From contig JAVEXI010000013.1 of NCBI GenBank assembly GCA_034004165.1, positions 1 to 41,656 on the forward strand: a stretch of DNA of 41,656 nt, given 5' to 3'. This document shows, one piece after another, positions 23,834-31,798 of this stretch. The stretch's first letter is position 1. Each line of letters starts with the position of its first letter. Under the pieces are notes generated by a model, which worked only from the letters and a program-made list of their open reading frames with translations, had not been told where the DNA came from and made no database searches. The DNA is from Gudongella sp034004165 (lineage in GTDB: Bacteria; Bacillota; Clostridia; Tissierellales; Tissierellaceae). Made by a program: the position numbers and the translations under genes.

Positions 23834-24216
23834 TCTTCCGCCTCCTTTTGTGAAAACCATTGTCTCAGTTCGGCTATTTCCTCTGCAGTCAAGTCGTTGC
23901 CCTCGTATAAGGCTGTGATAAAACTCTTTACAGAACCGTCGTGTACAGATTCAAGAAAAGTTCGAGTTTCAAACTGTTTGTATTCGCTCTCAGTAATCAG
24001 TGGTATGTACTCATTTGACCGCCCATGCCGTACAGAGGTCAAAATACCTTTTTCTATTAATCGGGCGAGAAATGTTAAAACCGTGTTTGGTTTCCACTCT
24101 TTATTAATCGTTTTTAAGTCCTCAAGTAATTTAGCAGAGGAAACCGATTGTCCTGCTGCCCATACAAGCTGCATAACTTCTCGTTCAGCGTCCGACATCT
24201 TTTGAAGTTTACTCAT
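23830..24216 (-). CDS. BlaI/MecI/CopY-family transcriptional repressor
   Basis: This 128-residue repressor has the BlaI plan: an N-terminal winged helix (MSDAEREVMQLVWAAG, then WKPNTVLTFLARLIEKGIL) and a C-terminal dimerisation helix region rich in Glu. In the BlaI family the partner membrane protease causes cleavage and derepression. The ATG at 24216 is preceded by GGAGGTGA. It shares a four-base overlap with the M56/M23 gene. Its own promoter carries two TACACnGTGTA dyads, so autoregulation is expected. No beta-lactamase is nearby, so the signal is not necessarily an antibiotic. Confidence 0.92.
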   Translation of the reverse strand: MSKLQKMSDAEREVMQLVWAAGQSVSSAKLLEDLKTINKEWKPNTVLTFLARLIEKGILTSVRHGRSNEYIPLITESEYKQFETRTFLESVHDGSVKSFITALYEGNDLTAEEIAELRQWFSQKEAEE

Positions 24217-24240
24217 AAAAGTCACCTCCATTCAATATAC

Positions 24241-24289
24241 TACACCGTGTAGATAATAACATTCTACACGGTGTAGGGATATATGTCAA
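24241..24289 (-). promoter_or_regulatory. BlaI-type operator pair overlapping the repressor promoter
   Basis: On the minus strand, TTGACA (plus 24284-24289), a 17-base spacer and TAGAAT (plus 24261-24266) form a promoter. Two dyads, TACACCGTGTA (24241-24251) and TACACGGTGTA (24265-24275), have centres 24 bp apart. One fills the spacer up to the -10 and the other covers the start region. The two arms also form a perfect 13-bp inverted repeat, TACACCGTGTAGA with TCTACACGGTGTA. TACA-N3-TGTA cores match BlaI/MecI boxes. Confidence 0.9.
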
Positions 24290-24310
24290 TAGAACTTTCT
24301 AAATTAATAA

Positions 24311-24383
24311 ATGCTTCTTATTTCAACTTAATAGCTTAAACCGAAATAAGAAGCATCTATATTCATTTTTATTTCAGTTTAAG
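24311..24383 (-). repeat. Three-arm inverted repeat (terminator-like, alternative hairpins)
   Basis: Arm A ATGCTTCTTATTTC (24311-24324) is perfectly complementary to GAAATAAGAAGCAT in arm B (24343-24356). Arm B also pairs in its CTTAAACCGAAATAA part (24335-24349) with arm C TTATTTCAGTTTAAG (24369-24383) with one mismatch. The two hairpins exclude each other. Located between the 3' end of the permease gene and the repressor promoter, it probably acts as the minus-strand terminator of the permease operon; the tail TTTATTAATTT is only moderately T-rich. Confidence 0.6.
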
Positions 24384-24411
24384 ATGCTACCATGAAATAA
24401 CACTAAACAAC

Positions 24412-25683
24412 TTAATGCGACCATAAGACCCAGATCATTATATATCCTACAGTTACTGCAATTAAGGTAAATGGAACACCTATTTTCATAAACTCGGATG
24501 CTTTAACTTCATACCCATCCTTACGCAGTATGCCTAGCGCTGTGATATTTGCCGATGCGCCAATAGGAGTTAAATTTCCACCTAGAGTAGCCCCAGTCAA
24601 CAAACCAAAATATAAGATGTAGGGCTCAATATTTAATATGCTGGATATACCTGCAACAACAGGCAACATAGTTGCGACATAAGGTATATTATCTATAAAG
24701 GCTGAGAACAGTACAGAAGCCCAGACAAGCAGAGTGTAGACGATAAAAATATTGTCATTGCTTAAATTTACAAATAGTTTGCTCAAATCTTCTATAACGC
24801 CTGCTTCAGTTATCCCACCAACTACTAAAAACAATCCAATTAGCAAAATTATTGTAAAATGATCTATATCCTTTAAGTATTTAAATGTTTGGGTAAGGTT
24901 TTTAGACTCTAAAATATCTCTAATAATACCAACCCCAAATAAGATGATGCATATAATACCATTTATAGTTTTTGGCGTATTAGGAATAAATGAAGCCATG
25001 ATTAGAAGAATAATCATCCCTGCCAAAAGATACGTTGGAAAATAGTCAGTTACAATTGCTCTTTCTTTGGTACTTATAGCTTGTTTTTCTTTTCTAAATA
25101 AGTACAGCAGGACAAGAGCAGAAGCCAAAGCCCCGGCTTGAACAACCCAAAAGATTCCTAATCTACCCTTGAAAAAGAAGAAATCTAAGAAACTTAGATC
25201 AGCATATCCACCAAGCAAAATAGAGGTTGTATCTCCTACAAGAGTAGCTGCTCCCTGTAGATTGGATGAGACAGCAATAGCAATAATACTGCTAACTGGT
25301 GAGATTTTTAATTTCTTTGCAATCCCTAGTGCCACTGGTGCGACCATTAATACGGTAGCTACATTATCTATAAAGGCAGAGATTAAACCTGCAAATAGCG
25401 ACAGAGAAATAATAGCCCATTTAACATTTGGAGTTTTTTCTAGTATAAGGTCTGCAAGCAGTTCTGGCATCTTTGACTCAATGAAGAGTGAAACAATTCC
25501 CATCGTGCCTGCAATCATTAAAATGACATTCCAGTCGATTGTGGTAAAAATCTTATCTAAAGGCAGAATCCCTAATATGATAAAAATGGACGCTGAAATA
25601 AGAGCGACATGCGCTCTAAATTTAGGCAAAACCAGTAGCAATATATAAGTTAAAATAAATATTATTATAGCGATACTTTTCAT
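24412..25683 (-). CDS. ArsB/NhaD-type permease (ion transporter superfamily)
   Basis: This 423-residue inner-membrane permease has about eleven to twelve helices in two inverted halves. The paired signatures are FIDNVATVLMVAP with NLQGAATLVGD in the first half and FIDNIPYVATMLP with GGNLTPIGASAN in the second. The family includes Na+/H+ antiporters (NhaD), arsenite carriers (ArsB) and divalent-anion carriers. The ATG at 25683 is chosen because GGAGGAG is just upstream. It is co-transcribed 32 bases after the Na/Pi-cotransporter-like gene, under the Mn2+-type riboswitch, which raises metal or phosphate homeostasis as its role. The true substrate is unknown. Confidence 0.85.
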   Translation of the reverse strand: MKSIAIIIFILTYILLLVLPKFRAHVALISASIFIILGILPLDKIFTTIDWNVILMIAGTMGIVSLFIESKMPELLADLILEKTPNVKWAIISLSLFAGLISAFIDNVATVLMVAPVALGIAKKLKISPVSSIIAIAVSSNLQGAATLVGDTTSILLGGYADLSFLDFFFFKGRLGIFWVVQAGALASALVLLYLFRKEKQAISTKERAIVTDYFPTYLLAGMIILLIMASFIPNTPKTINGIICIILFGVGIIRDILESKNLTQTFKYLKDIDHFTIILLIGLFLVVGGITEAGVIEDLSKLFVNLSNDNIFIVYTLLVWASVLFSAFIDNIPYVATMLPVVAGISSILNIEPYILYFGLLTGATLGGNLTPIGASANITALGILRKDGYEVKASEFMKIGVPFTLIAVTVGYIMIWVLWSH

Positions 25684-25715
25684 AAACTCCTCCAGTGCCA
25701 AAAGTATGCTGAAAA

Positions 25716-27341
25716 TTAAACATTTGGCCTTTTAACCATAGTCTTATGTTTGTCTGTTACATAAAATGAAATATTATTAGAATGATCTGAAACCCTTTCC
25801 AAGTTACTTATAATGTCTAAGTATACTATACCAGATTCCGTGCTGCAAAGTCCTTCGTTGAGTCTGGCTATATGGTTCTTTCGATTGGTCATTTCCAGTT
25901 CATCGACCAAAACTTCTAAATCCTGAACTCTGTAAGCCAGCTCTTTATCCTCAGTTTTATATGCTTCAATGGCTAGAGAAAAAGCTTCTTCGCATACTTC
26001 ATACATATAGTTTAGTTCTTTAATAGCTGCTTCAGAAAAATCCAGGTTTCCATCATCTTTTTCTTGACCAAGTTCAGTGATATTCTTAACATGATCTCCC
26101 ACTCTTTCAATATCCCCTATAAGAAGTAACATATTATTAAGCTCTTCATGCTGTTCATTGCTAAGGGAGCTGTTTGACAGCAATATAAGATAGTTTGTAA
26201 TTTCTTTATGAATCTTGTTAATTGATTTCTCCAAGTCAAAAATATCCTTAGATAACTCAATTTTCCCCTGAATTAATAGCTCTTTGCTCGTCTTAAGGTT
26301 AGTCAGTGCCATTTCTCCCATTCTTTCAACTTCTTTAAATGCCTGAGTAAGGGCGATAGAAGGTGTTTCTAATATTCTCTTATCCAAATGCTTGGCTTCA
26401 CTAACATCTTTTTCTTCTCCAGGGACAAAGAAATTAGCAGCCTTTATTATCAACGGAATGAATGGAAAGAGGATAACTGTATTTATGATATTAAATAGAG
26501 TATGGGCATTAGCTATTTGTCTGACTGGGTTATTAGGGCTCATGGCTAAGACCAGACTTTCTATTGGCGCCCTCAACAAAGTCATAAATAGCAGTGTACC
26601 AATTACTTTCATAAAAAAGTGTATGAATGCGGCTCTTTTGGCAGTCTTATTTGCGCCTATACTTGATATCAAGGCAGTAGTGGTAGTTCCTATGTTCTCA
26701 CCAAATAGAATAGGAAATGCCAGATTCATAGTGACTAAGCCCTGACCAGCCAGAGCCTGTAATAAACCGACTGAAGCTGATGAAGACTGTACCAATGTAG
26801 TTAGCAATAGGCCTGTCAGCATTCCGAAAAATGGATTATCAAGTCCAATAATTAATTTCGTAAAGCTAGGATGATTAGCTAACGGACTAAGGCCATCTCC
26901 CATCATATCCATGCCGATAAAGAGGATACCAAAACCTATTAATATTTCGGCGTATGTCTTTGCCTTTTGGTTCTTAACTACTATCCAAATGGCCACACCA
27001 ATGGCTACAGCCAGAGGAGCATAATCTGTGAGCTTAAAGGCTATTAACTGAGATGTTATAGTGGTACCTATATTGGCACCCATGATAACTCCCGCTGCCT
27101 GAGGCAGGTTCATTATGCCAGCATTCACAAAACCAACAACCATAACTGTAGTAGCAGAACTTGATTGAATGAGCATTGTTACTAATGTTCCAACTAATAC
27201 ACCTTTAAGTCTATTACTTGTAAAGGCTTCTACCATTCTTTTCATTTTGCTGCCAGCAGCTTTTTCCAAGCCTGCTCCCATCATATTCATACCATACAAA
27301 AACAGTCCGAGTCCCCCTATTATAGGAAGGGCCAAATTCAT
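25716..27341 (-). CDS. Na/Pi-cotransporter family protein with C-terminal PhoU-like domain
   Basis: This 541-residue protein belongs to the NptA/YjbB family. Two inverted repeats carry the paired QSSSA motifs (TMLIQSSSATTVMVVGFVN and TLVQSSSASVGLLQALA), each followed by GxNIGTT (MGANIGTTITSQ and GENIGTTTTAL), for sodium and phosphate binding. From about residue 340 the protein is cytoplasmic and helical with two PhoU-like repeats (EVERMGEMAL, IERVGDHVKNI, LERVSDHSNNI). Such proteins can import or export phosphate. The ATG at 27341 follows AAGGAGG by 8 bases. It heads the operon controlled by the riboswitch upstream. Confidence 0.9.
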   Translation of the reverse strand: MNLALPIIGGLGLFLYGMNMMGAGLEKAAGSKMKRMVEAFTSNRLKGVLVGTLVTMLIQSSSATTVMVVGFVNAGIMNLPQAAGVIMGANIGTTITSQLIAFKLTDYAPLAVAIGVAIWIVVKNQKAKTYAEILIGFGILFIGMDMMGDGLSPLANHPSFTKLIIGLDNPFFGMLTGLLLTTLVQSSSASVGLLQALAGQGLVTMNLAFPILFGENIGTTTTALISSIGANKTAKRAAFIHFFMKVIGTLLFMTLLRAPIESLVLAMSPNNPVRQIANAHTLFNIINTVILFPFIPLIIKAANFFVPGEEKDVSEAKHLDKRILETPSIALTQAFKEVERMGEMALTNLKTSKELLIQGKIELSKDIFDLEKSINKIHKEITNYLILLSNSSLSNEQHEELNNMLLLIGDIERVGDHVKNITELGQEKDDGNLDFSEAAIKELNYMYEVCEEAFSLAIEAYKTEDKELAYRVQDLEVLVDELEMTNRKNHIARLNEGLCSTESGIVYLDIISNLERVSDHSNNISFYVTDKHKTMVKRPNV

Positions 27342-27357
27342 AAGATTATCCTCCTTA

Positions 27358-27480
27358 TAAAAAATAAAAGACCTTTGCTTATGCACAAAAACACAAGCAA
27401 AGGTCTTGCTACCTAGTTAGGTTAGTTAACCGGGATTAAATCCGTATTGACGATTAACTAAATCAAGCTACTCCCCTTTG
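27358..27480 (-). promoter_or_regulatory. yybP-ykoY (Mn2+-sensing) riboswitch with intrinsic terminator
   Basis: The minus-strand RNA begins with CAAAGGGGAGUAGC (from 27480), contains UCGUCAAUACG and CCGG in the loop region, and closes with UAGCAAGACCUUUG (to 27398). These are the conserved blocks of the Mn2+ aptamer: P1 CAAAGG/CCUUUG, and an internal helix UAGUUAA/UUAACUA. The closing strand also forms half of a 13-bp terminator stem (AAGACCTTTGCTT 27368-27380 with AAGCAAAGGTCTT 27395-27407) followed by a T-rich run. Aptamer and terminator are mutually exclusive, so ligand binding should switch the genes on. Confidence 0.92.
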
Positions 27481-27487
27481 TAATTTC

Positions 27488-27516
27488 ATTATAAACTATA
27501 AGTAGTTTATTGGCAA
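27488..27516 (-). promoter_or_regulatory. Promoter of the riboswitch-controlled transporter operon
   Basis: On the minus strand TTGCCA (plus 27511-27516), a 17-base spacer and TATAAT (plus 27488-27493), placing the start a few bases before the riboswitch aptamer. Confidence 0.88.
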
Positions 27517-27702
27517 TAGATTGCATTAGCAAATGCTGAGATGTGAGATGTAAATACTTTGAGTTTCTTTTTGTACATAGATTATATATGGCTGTCAATT
27601 CTACTCGTCACGTACTTCATATTATAAACAAAATCTGTATATTATAAAACTATTTTATTAAAGCACTTAGGATTTCTTAGTAATGTCTTTTGACGTTATA
27701 GA

Positions 27703-27769
27703 CTAATTAGCTGTCAAATATTGCTCTAATTAGAAAGTTGACAATTTAGACAAATCGATATGATATAAT
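27703..27769 (+). promoter_or_regulatory. Putative promoter and tandem operator of the radical SAM operon
   Basis: An extended -10 TGATATAAT (27761-27769) lies 31 bases before the first gene, with TTGACA at 27738-27743 (20-base spacing, long). Two copies of the palindrome CTAATTAG (27703-27710 and 27726-27733) are 23 bp apart, about two helical turns, just upstream of the -35. TGTCAA (27713) and TTGACA form a further inverted pair. The rest of the 27517-27800 gap shows no gene. Confidence 0.45.
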
Positions 27770-27800
27770 CTAATGATAAGAACCTCAAAAGGGAGAAGCC

Positions 27801-28877
27801 ATGAGATTAGAGAAAGTTACTAAGGAAAATAGAAGACAATTTATTCAATTCTATAGAAACCAGTATTTGAATAAGGACAATAAGAGAAATTCCGGCAATA
27901 GAATTGTCGAGGATATTGTAAAAGGTAAAAGTATATTGTCTCGCTCGGTTGGTCTGGAACCTGTTATGATAGTAGACGGCGATAAAATTCTTATGGCTGC
28001 CATTATAGCTCATGCCCAAAGGATGGATGACATCCTCCAAATAGCATTTTTCGAATCTCTGGAATACAATGGCGATGCATTTGAACTTCTGTTTAATCAT
28101 GCGAAAGAGTTGGCGGTTGAAAAGGGTGTATCTAAGATATCTGCTTCTCTCAATATCCACGTTAATTATGGATTGGGGTTTCTGGATGACGGATCCGATA
28201 AGTGGCAAAGCTTTGGTTCCAGCCACAATCCTCCTTTTTATAACAAATACTTTCAAGACAGGGGCTTTGACCAAATAAATTTAGTCAGTTTTTATAGAGA
28301 ACTGGACAGCCTAGAGGATATTATTAGTGAAAAGCTTGAGAAAAAGCTTGATGATACATATAGAGTGAGAACTTGTGATTTTAGGAACTTCAAAAAGGAA
28401 ATTGAGCTTTATAGTCAAGTTAACAACATAGCATTTGCAGAGCATCCCTTTTATTATGAAAGAGATACTGAGGAAGACTGGGAGCTATTCAAGGATTTCA
28501 AGTATTTGCTAAAGGAAGAAAATTTACTCTTTATTGAGAAGGATAACGAAACAATCGGATTTTTGCTCTGGTATCCAGATTTCAACAAGCTGATTAAACC
28601 AAATGAATCTCTAGGACTTAAGACGGTCGTAAGAAATAGGCTTTTTCCAGAAAGAATAAATGGTATGAAGATAGTTGAGATAGGGGTAATTCCCTCAGAG
28701 TGGAATAAGGGTGCAATCCTCGCTTTATTTAATGATTTACATAAGCGGGTCAGAGGGAAATACGATTACTTTGAATCTTCTTGGATTTTAGAAGAAAACA
28801 AAAAATCCCTTGGTCTGGGTCTTCGATGGATGGGAGAAGAATATAAGACCTACAAGGCTTATCTTTTAAACATATAA
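27801..28877 (+). CDS. GNAT-like acyltransferase, first gene of the radical SAM operon
   Basis: This 358-residue soluble protein resembles double-GNAT acyltransferases. The N-terminal half has an acetyltransferase-like core (MIVDGDKILMAAIIAHAQ; FFESLEYNGDAFELLF), then GSSHNPPFYNKYFQDRGFD, a common linker signature. The C-terminal half shows LLFIEKDNETIGFLLWYPD, VEIGVIPSEWNKGAILALF (core strand and CoA-loop position) and ESSWILEENKKSLGLGLRWMG. The substrate is unknown. An AAAAGGGAG ribosome binding site precedes the ATG. It is followed after 14 bases by the first radical SAM gene, so its product probably acylates a product or intermediate of that pathway. Confidence 0.65.
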   Translation: MRLEKVTKENRRQFIQFYRNQYLNKDNKRNSGNRIVEDIVKGKSILSRSVGLEPVMIVDGDKILMAAIIAHAQRMDDILQIAFFESLEYNGDAFELLFNHAKELAVEKGVSKISASLNIHVNYGLGFLDDGSDKWQSFGSSHNPPFYNKYFQDRGFDQINLVSFYRELDSLEDIISEKLEKKLDDTYRVRTCDFRNFKKEIELYSQVNNIAFAEHPFYYERDTEEDWELFKDFKYLLKEENLLFIEKDNETIGFLLWYPDFNKLIKPNESLGLKTVVRNRLFPERINGMKIVEIGVIPSEWNKGAILALFNDLHKRVRGKYDYFESSWILEENKKSLGLGLRWMGEEYKTYKAYLLNI

Positions 28878-28891
28878 GGGGTTAAAAACCT

Positions 28892-30208
28892 ATGGAAAGA
28901 AAAATAATTCTAATAAAGGTTAGAAACAAAACTCTGTTCACTGTTTTTAACCCAATTATAGTTGAACCTTTGGAGTTGGAATACTTGCGAAGTATATGTA
29001 ACTCTAAAGGTTTAAATTCGTACATAAAAGACGACATTTTTGATGATAATGAAAATACACCTATTAAAGATGGAGATATATTTGTTTTAACCGGATACAA
29101 TGTATCGGAAAATCAAATCCTCATTGAAGCAGAGGCGATTAAAAATCAGTATCCTTCATCAATTGTAATAGTTGGCGGAGTGCATATAGAGAATAACTCA
29201 TCTTTTTTCCATAGAGATTTTGTCGATTGCGTAATTCATTCCCACGATTTGAGAGTATTTGAAAGAATCCTGGATTTGATTATAAATGAAGGAGAATATT
29301 TCGAAGAATCGCCTTTGGGCTATGATTACAGGAATGATGAAGGCAACTGGGTAATTGGGGATATACTGATTGAAGAGAATTACATAGATATCCTGCCTGA
29401 CAGGAGTCTCTTGGAAAGTAATATCCATAAAACGCGCTATTTGAACAAGAACAGTGTAGGATTGGTTAAGGGGAGTATATCTTGTCCTTTTAATTGCTCT
29501 TTCTGTTATTGCAGGGAAATTAATCAGGGGAAATATCTAAAGGCTGACTATAGCAAGCTGGTAAGGGAAATAAAGGCTGTTCCAACAGATTACGTCTGGA
29601 TAGTAGATGATGTTTTATTTTCCAATAGAAATGATGCTCTGGAATTTATTGATGAAATGAAGAAGGTTAAGCCCAATAAGAAAATCATTATCTATTTGCG
29701 AGCTGACTTTATAATTAAGGAAGAAGAGATATTAAAGGACTTAATAGACCAGGGCCTTGATGAGGTAATTATCGGTTTTGAAGCAGTTACCAAGGGTGAA
29801 CTGAAAAGCTACAACAAGGGAACAAATCCGGTTGATTATCCAGAGGTTATCAATATCCTCAACAGATTGAGCCTCGATTATTCCGGACTTTTTATGGTGC
29901 ATCCAGACTATGGAATTAAGGATTTCTTGAACTTGCTGGGCTTTATTAAGAGAAATAAGATAGATATTTATACTATTTCAATTTTTACTCCTTTGAAAGG
30001 GACAAGAGACTTTGAAGCATTTAAAGACCAACTTACTAAGACCAATCCAAAATATTTTGATTTTTTACATTTGGTTATTAAATCGAAGCTGCCTAAGCCT
30101 GTATTCTACATATTTTTTATGATAATCCATTTGAGATTATTAAGGTCAAAGAGAGTCTGGGCTTTTATAAAAAACAATACACTGGGGAAAAGAAATGGGA
30201 ATAGCTGA
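28892..30208 (+). CDS. B12-binding-type radical SAM protein 1
   Basis: This 438-residue protein has a cobalamin-binding-like Rossmann domain at residues about 5-130 (EPLELEYLRSICNSKGL, then VIVGGVHI, without the DxHxxG histidine, as usual for this radical SAM class). A radical SAM core follows with the cluster motif CPFNCSFC (Cys198, Cys202, Cys205). YLRADF, EVIIGFEAVTKGELKSYNKGT and FTPLKGTRDF follow the TIM barrel. The C-terminus is basic with a hydrophobic stretch (VFYIFFMIIHLRLL), so membrane contact is possible. It overlaps the next gene by 14 bases. It resembles radical SAM proteins 2 and 4 of this operon most; the chemistry is unknown. Confidence 0.85.
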   Translation: MERKIILIKVRNKTLFTVFNPIIVEPLELEYLRSICNSKGLNSYIKDDIFDDNENTPIKDGDIFVLTGYNVSENQILIEAEAIKNQYPSSIVIVGGVHIENNSSFFHRDFVDCVIHSHDLRVFERILDLIINEGEYFEESPLGYDYRNDEGNWVIGDILIEENYIDILPDRSLLESNIHKTRYLNKNSVGLVKGSISCPFNCSFCYCREINQGKYLKADYSKLVREIKAVPTDYVWIVDDVLFSNRNDALEFIDEMKKVKPNKKIIIYLRADFIIKEEEILKDLIDQGLDEVIIGFEAVTKGELKSYNKGTNPVDYPEVINILNRLSLDYSGLFMVHPDYGIKDFLNLLGFIKRNKIDIYTISIFTPLKGTRDFEAFKDQLTKTNPKYFDFLHLVIKSKLPKPVFYIFFMIIHLRLLRSKRVWAFIKNNTLGKRNGNS

Positions 30209-31151
30209 TAGTATAGATAAAATTAGAGCTGAAAAAGATTTATCAAATATTGGTGTTAATAAAGAATTAATAGACCTGCTGTCATTGTTGGAAAGGGTAA
30301 ACCCATGTGAACAGACCTATGAATATGGGGAGAATAGCTTCGTAATATCATATATGATTAGACTGAACTTACTTAATTTCAAAACTGGCATTAAACTCTT
30401 TAAAAGAGTAAGGATAGTAGGTTTGCCAATTTCTGTAGATATAAAGGGTTACTATGGAGATACTTCGGAGATTAATCAAATTATTGCTAAGAAAAAGGGC
30501 ATTACAATAGTCTTAAATGGAGATAAGGATTTAGGAGTTAACACCAGGACTCTTTCCAGCTTTGTATTTGAAAATAAATTTGAGAATTTAGATAGTTACC
30601 TAGATAGCCTGAGAAGCCCTTATCGAAGAAGACTGAAAAAGGCTTTAAAATACAGGGAGTCCTTGATTATCAGAAATCTTAAGAATGATGAATTCTCTGA
30701 TGAACACTATGCCCTTTATAGGAGTGTTGCTAAGAGAAGTAAAGATCCTCTGGAAATCCTTGCTATCGACTTTTTTAAGGATTATGATGCTGAGTTATTT
30801 GAATTTAGAGATAAAAGTAGCCATAAGCTGCTTGCTTTTATTCAGGTTAAGGTTCTAAATGAAAAACTTTATTTCCTGTTTTGCGGGTTTAATAGGGAAG
30901 ACAATGAAAACAATGATTTGTACTACAATATGCTAATTAAAGTCTTGGAAATAGCATTTGAAAGAAATATTCAAACCGTTGATTTTGGACAGACTTCAGA
31001 GGAAAGCAAACTGAAGATTGGCTGTAGAGAAGTTGAAAAGTACATTTCAATCCATCACAGCAACCGTATAATCAACTATATTTTAAAAGCTCTTAGTCCG
31101 CTTTTCACTTATCAACCATATGGAATAGAGCACAGAGTATTCAGGAGATGA
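30195..31151 (+). CDS. GNAT/FemAB-like (Acetyltransf_6 type) acyltransferase
   Basis: This 318-residue protein has a C-terminal half that looks like the FemAB/BioF2-type acetyltransferase fold: LRSPYRRRLKKALKYRESL, then AFIQVKVLNEKLYFLFCGF, YYNMLIKVLEIAFERNIQTVDFGQTSEESKLKIGC, and a final hydrophobic ending. The phrase DFGQT followed by LKIG corresponds to the conserved block where FemAB-like proteins read (D/E)FG and LK. The N-terminal half is not recognised. It overlaps radical SAM protein 1 by 14 bases and the methyltransferase reading frame at its stop. N- or O-acylation of the pathway product is inferred from the fold. Confidence 0.65.
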   Translation: MGIADSIDKIRAEKDLSNIGVNKELIDLLSLLERVNPCEQTYEYGENSFVISYMIRLNLLNFKTGIKLFKRVRIVGLPISVDIKGYYGDTSEINQIIAKKKGITIVLNGDKDLGVNTRTLSSFVFENKFENLDSYLDSLRSPYRRRLKKALKYRESLIIRNLKNDEFSDEHYALYRSVAKRSKDPLEILAIDFFKDYDAELFEFRDKSSHKLLAFIQVKVLNEKLYFLFCGFNREDNENNDLYYNMLIKVLEIAFERNIQTVDFGQTSEESKLKIGCREVEKYISIHHSNRIINYILKALSPLFTYQPYGIEHRVFRR

Positions 31152-31159
31152 TAGACAAA

Positions 31160-31798
31160 ATGAACATATGGAATTTCTGGGCAGATAAATATGAAAGACT
31201 ATGGGTGCAAAAATATTCCTTGAAACCAACCAGGGACTATATTGTAGAGGAATTTAAGAATATTGAGAAGGGGAAAGTTTTAGATATAGGCTCTGGGCCG
31301 GGGCAGCTTTTATCAGACATAAGCAGTAATAATGGAGAATTAGAATTGTCAGGTCTGGATTTTTCGCAAGAAATGATAAGGATATCTAAGGAAAAGAATC
31401 CCAACGCAAAGCACTATTTTATGAATGTGGAGCAGTTAGACGAATTGAATGAGATATTTGATTACATTATATCTACGCATTCTCTCCCTTATTATAAAAA
31501 TCCGGAATTAATAGTAGAAAAGATTAACAACCTGCTTTCTGATGAAGGAAAATTCTTTATCGCTTTTGCCAGTGGCGATAACTGTTACGATAAACTGGCG
31601 CTTTCCTTTGTAAAACTGACGACAGGGCCTGCTAATTACCCGTCTGACAGAGAATTTAGAAGGATAATATCGCCATATTTTGAAGTAAAAAAGATGCAGA
31701 TAATTAGGGTTAAGAAATTTATGCCAAGGATAGCAGTATATACTTTGAGTAAGCTTAAGGAAGGTAGGGCAAATGAAGATATTATTGATCAGGCCTAA
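31160..31798 (+). CDS. Class I SAM-dependent methyltransferase
   Basis: This 212-residue methyltransferase has motif I VLDIGSGPGQLL, motif II acidic region GLDFSQEM, motif III NVEQLDELNEIFDYIISTHSLPYY and a typical post-motif strand KFFIAFAS, i.e. the UbiE/Methyltransf_11 group. It needs no iron-sulfur or B12 domain, so it methylates a nucleophile (O, N or C). The ATG at 31160 is chosen because AGGAG ends 12 bases upstream; the ATG at 31148 lies against that site. The gene sits between the acyltransferase and radical SAM protein 2 and overlaps the latter by 26 bases. Confidence 0.85.
   Translation: MNIWNFWADKYERLWVQKYSLKPTRDYIVEEFKNIEKGKVLDIGSGPGQLLSDISSNNGELELSGLDFSQEMIRISKEKNPNAKHYFMNVEQLDELNEIFDYIISTHSLPYYKNPELIVEKINNLLSDEGKFFIAFASGDNCYDKLALSFVKLTTGPANYPSDREFRRIISPYFEVKKMQIIRVKKFMPRIAVYTLSKLKEGRANEDIIDQA

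Noticed and set aside
24412..25683. Calling the ArsB/NhaD-family permease an arsenite pump of the ars locus.
   Set aside because: It is about 11 kb from arsR, lacks the ArsR operator and is controlled by the Mn2+-type riboswitch with a phosphate-transporter-like gene.
27398..27480. A Na+-sensing (DUF1646-type) riboswitch was considered because the downstream genes are Na+-linked permease families.
   Set aside because: The sequence blocks GGGGAGUAGC, CGUCAAUACG and UAGCAAGACCUUUG match the yybP-ykoY Mn2+ aptamer too closely.
27587..27646. A 19-codon ORF in the 27517-27800 gap.
   Set aside because: No ribosome binding site, no recognisable motif and length within chance for AT-rich sequence.
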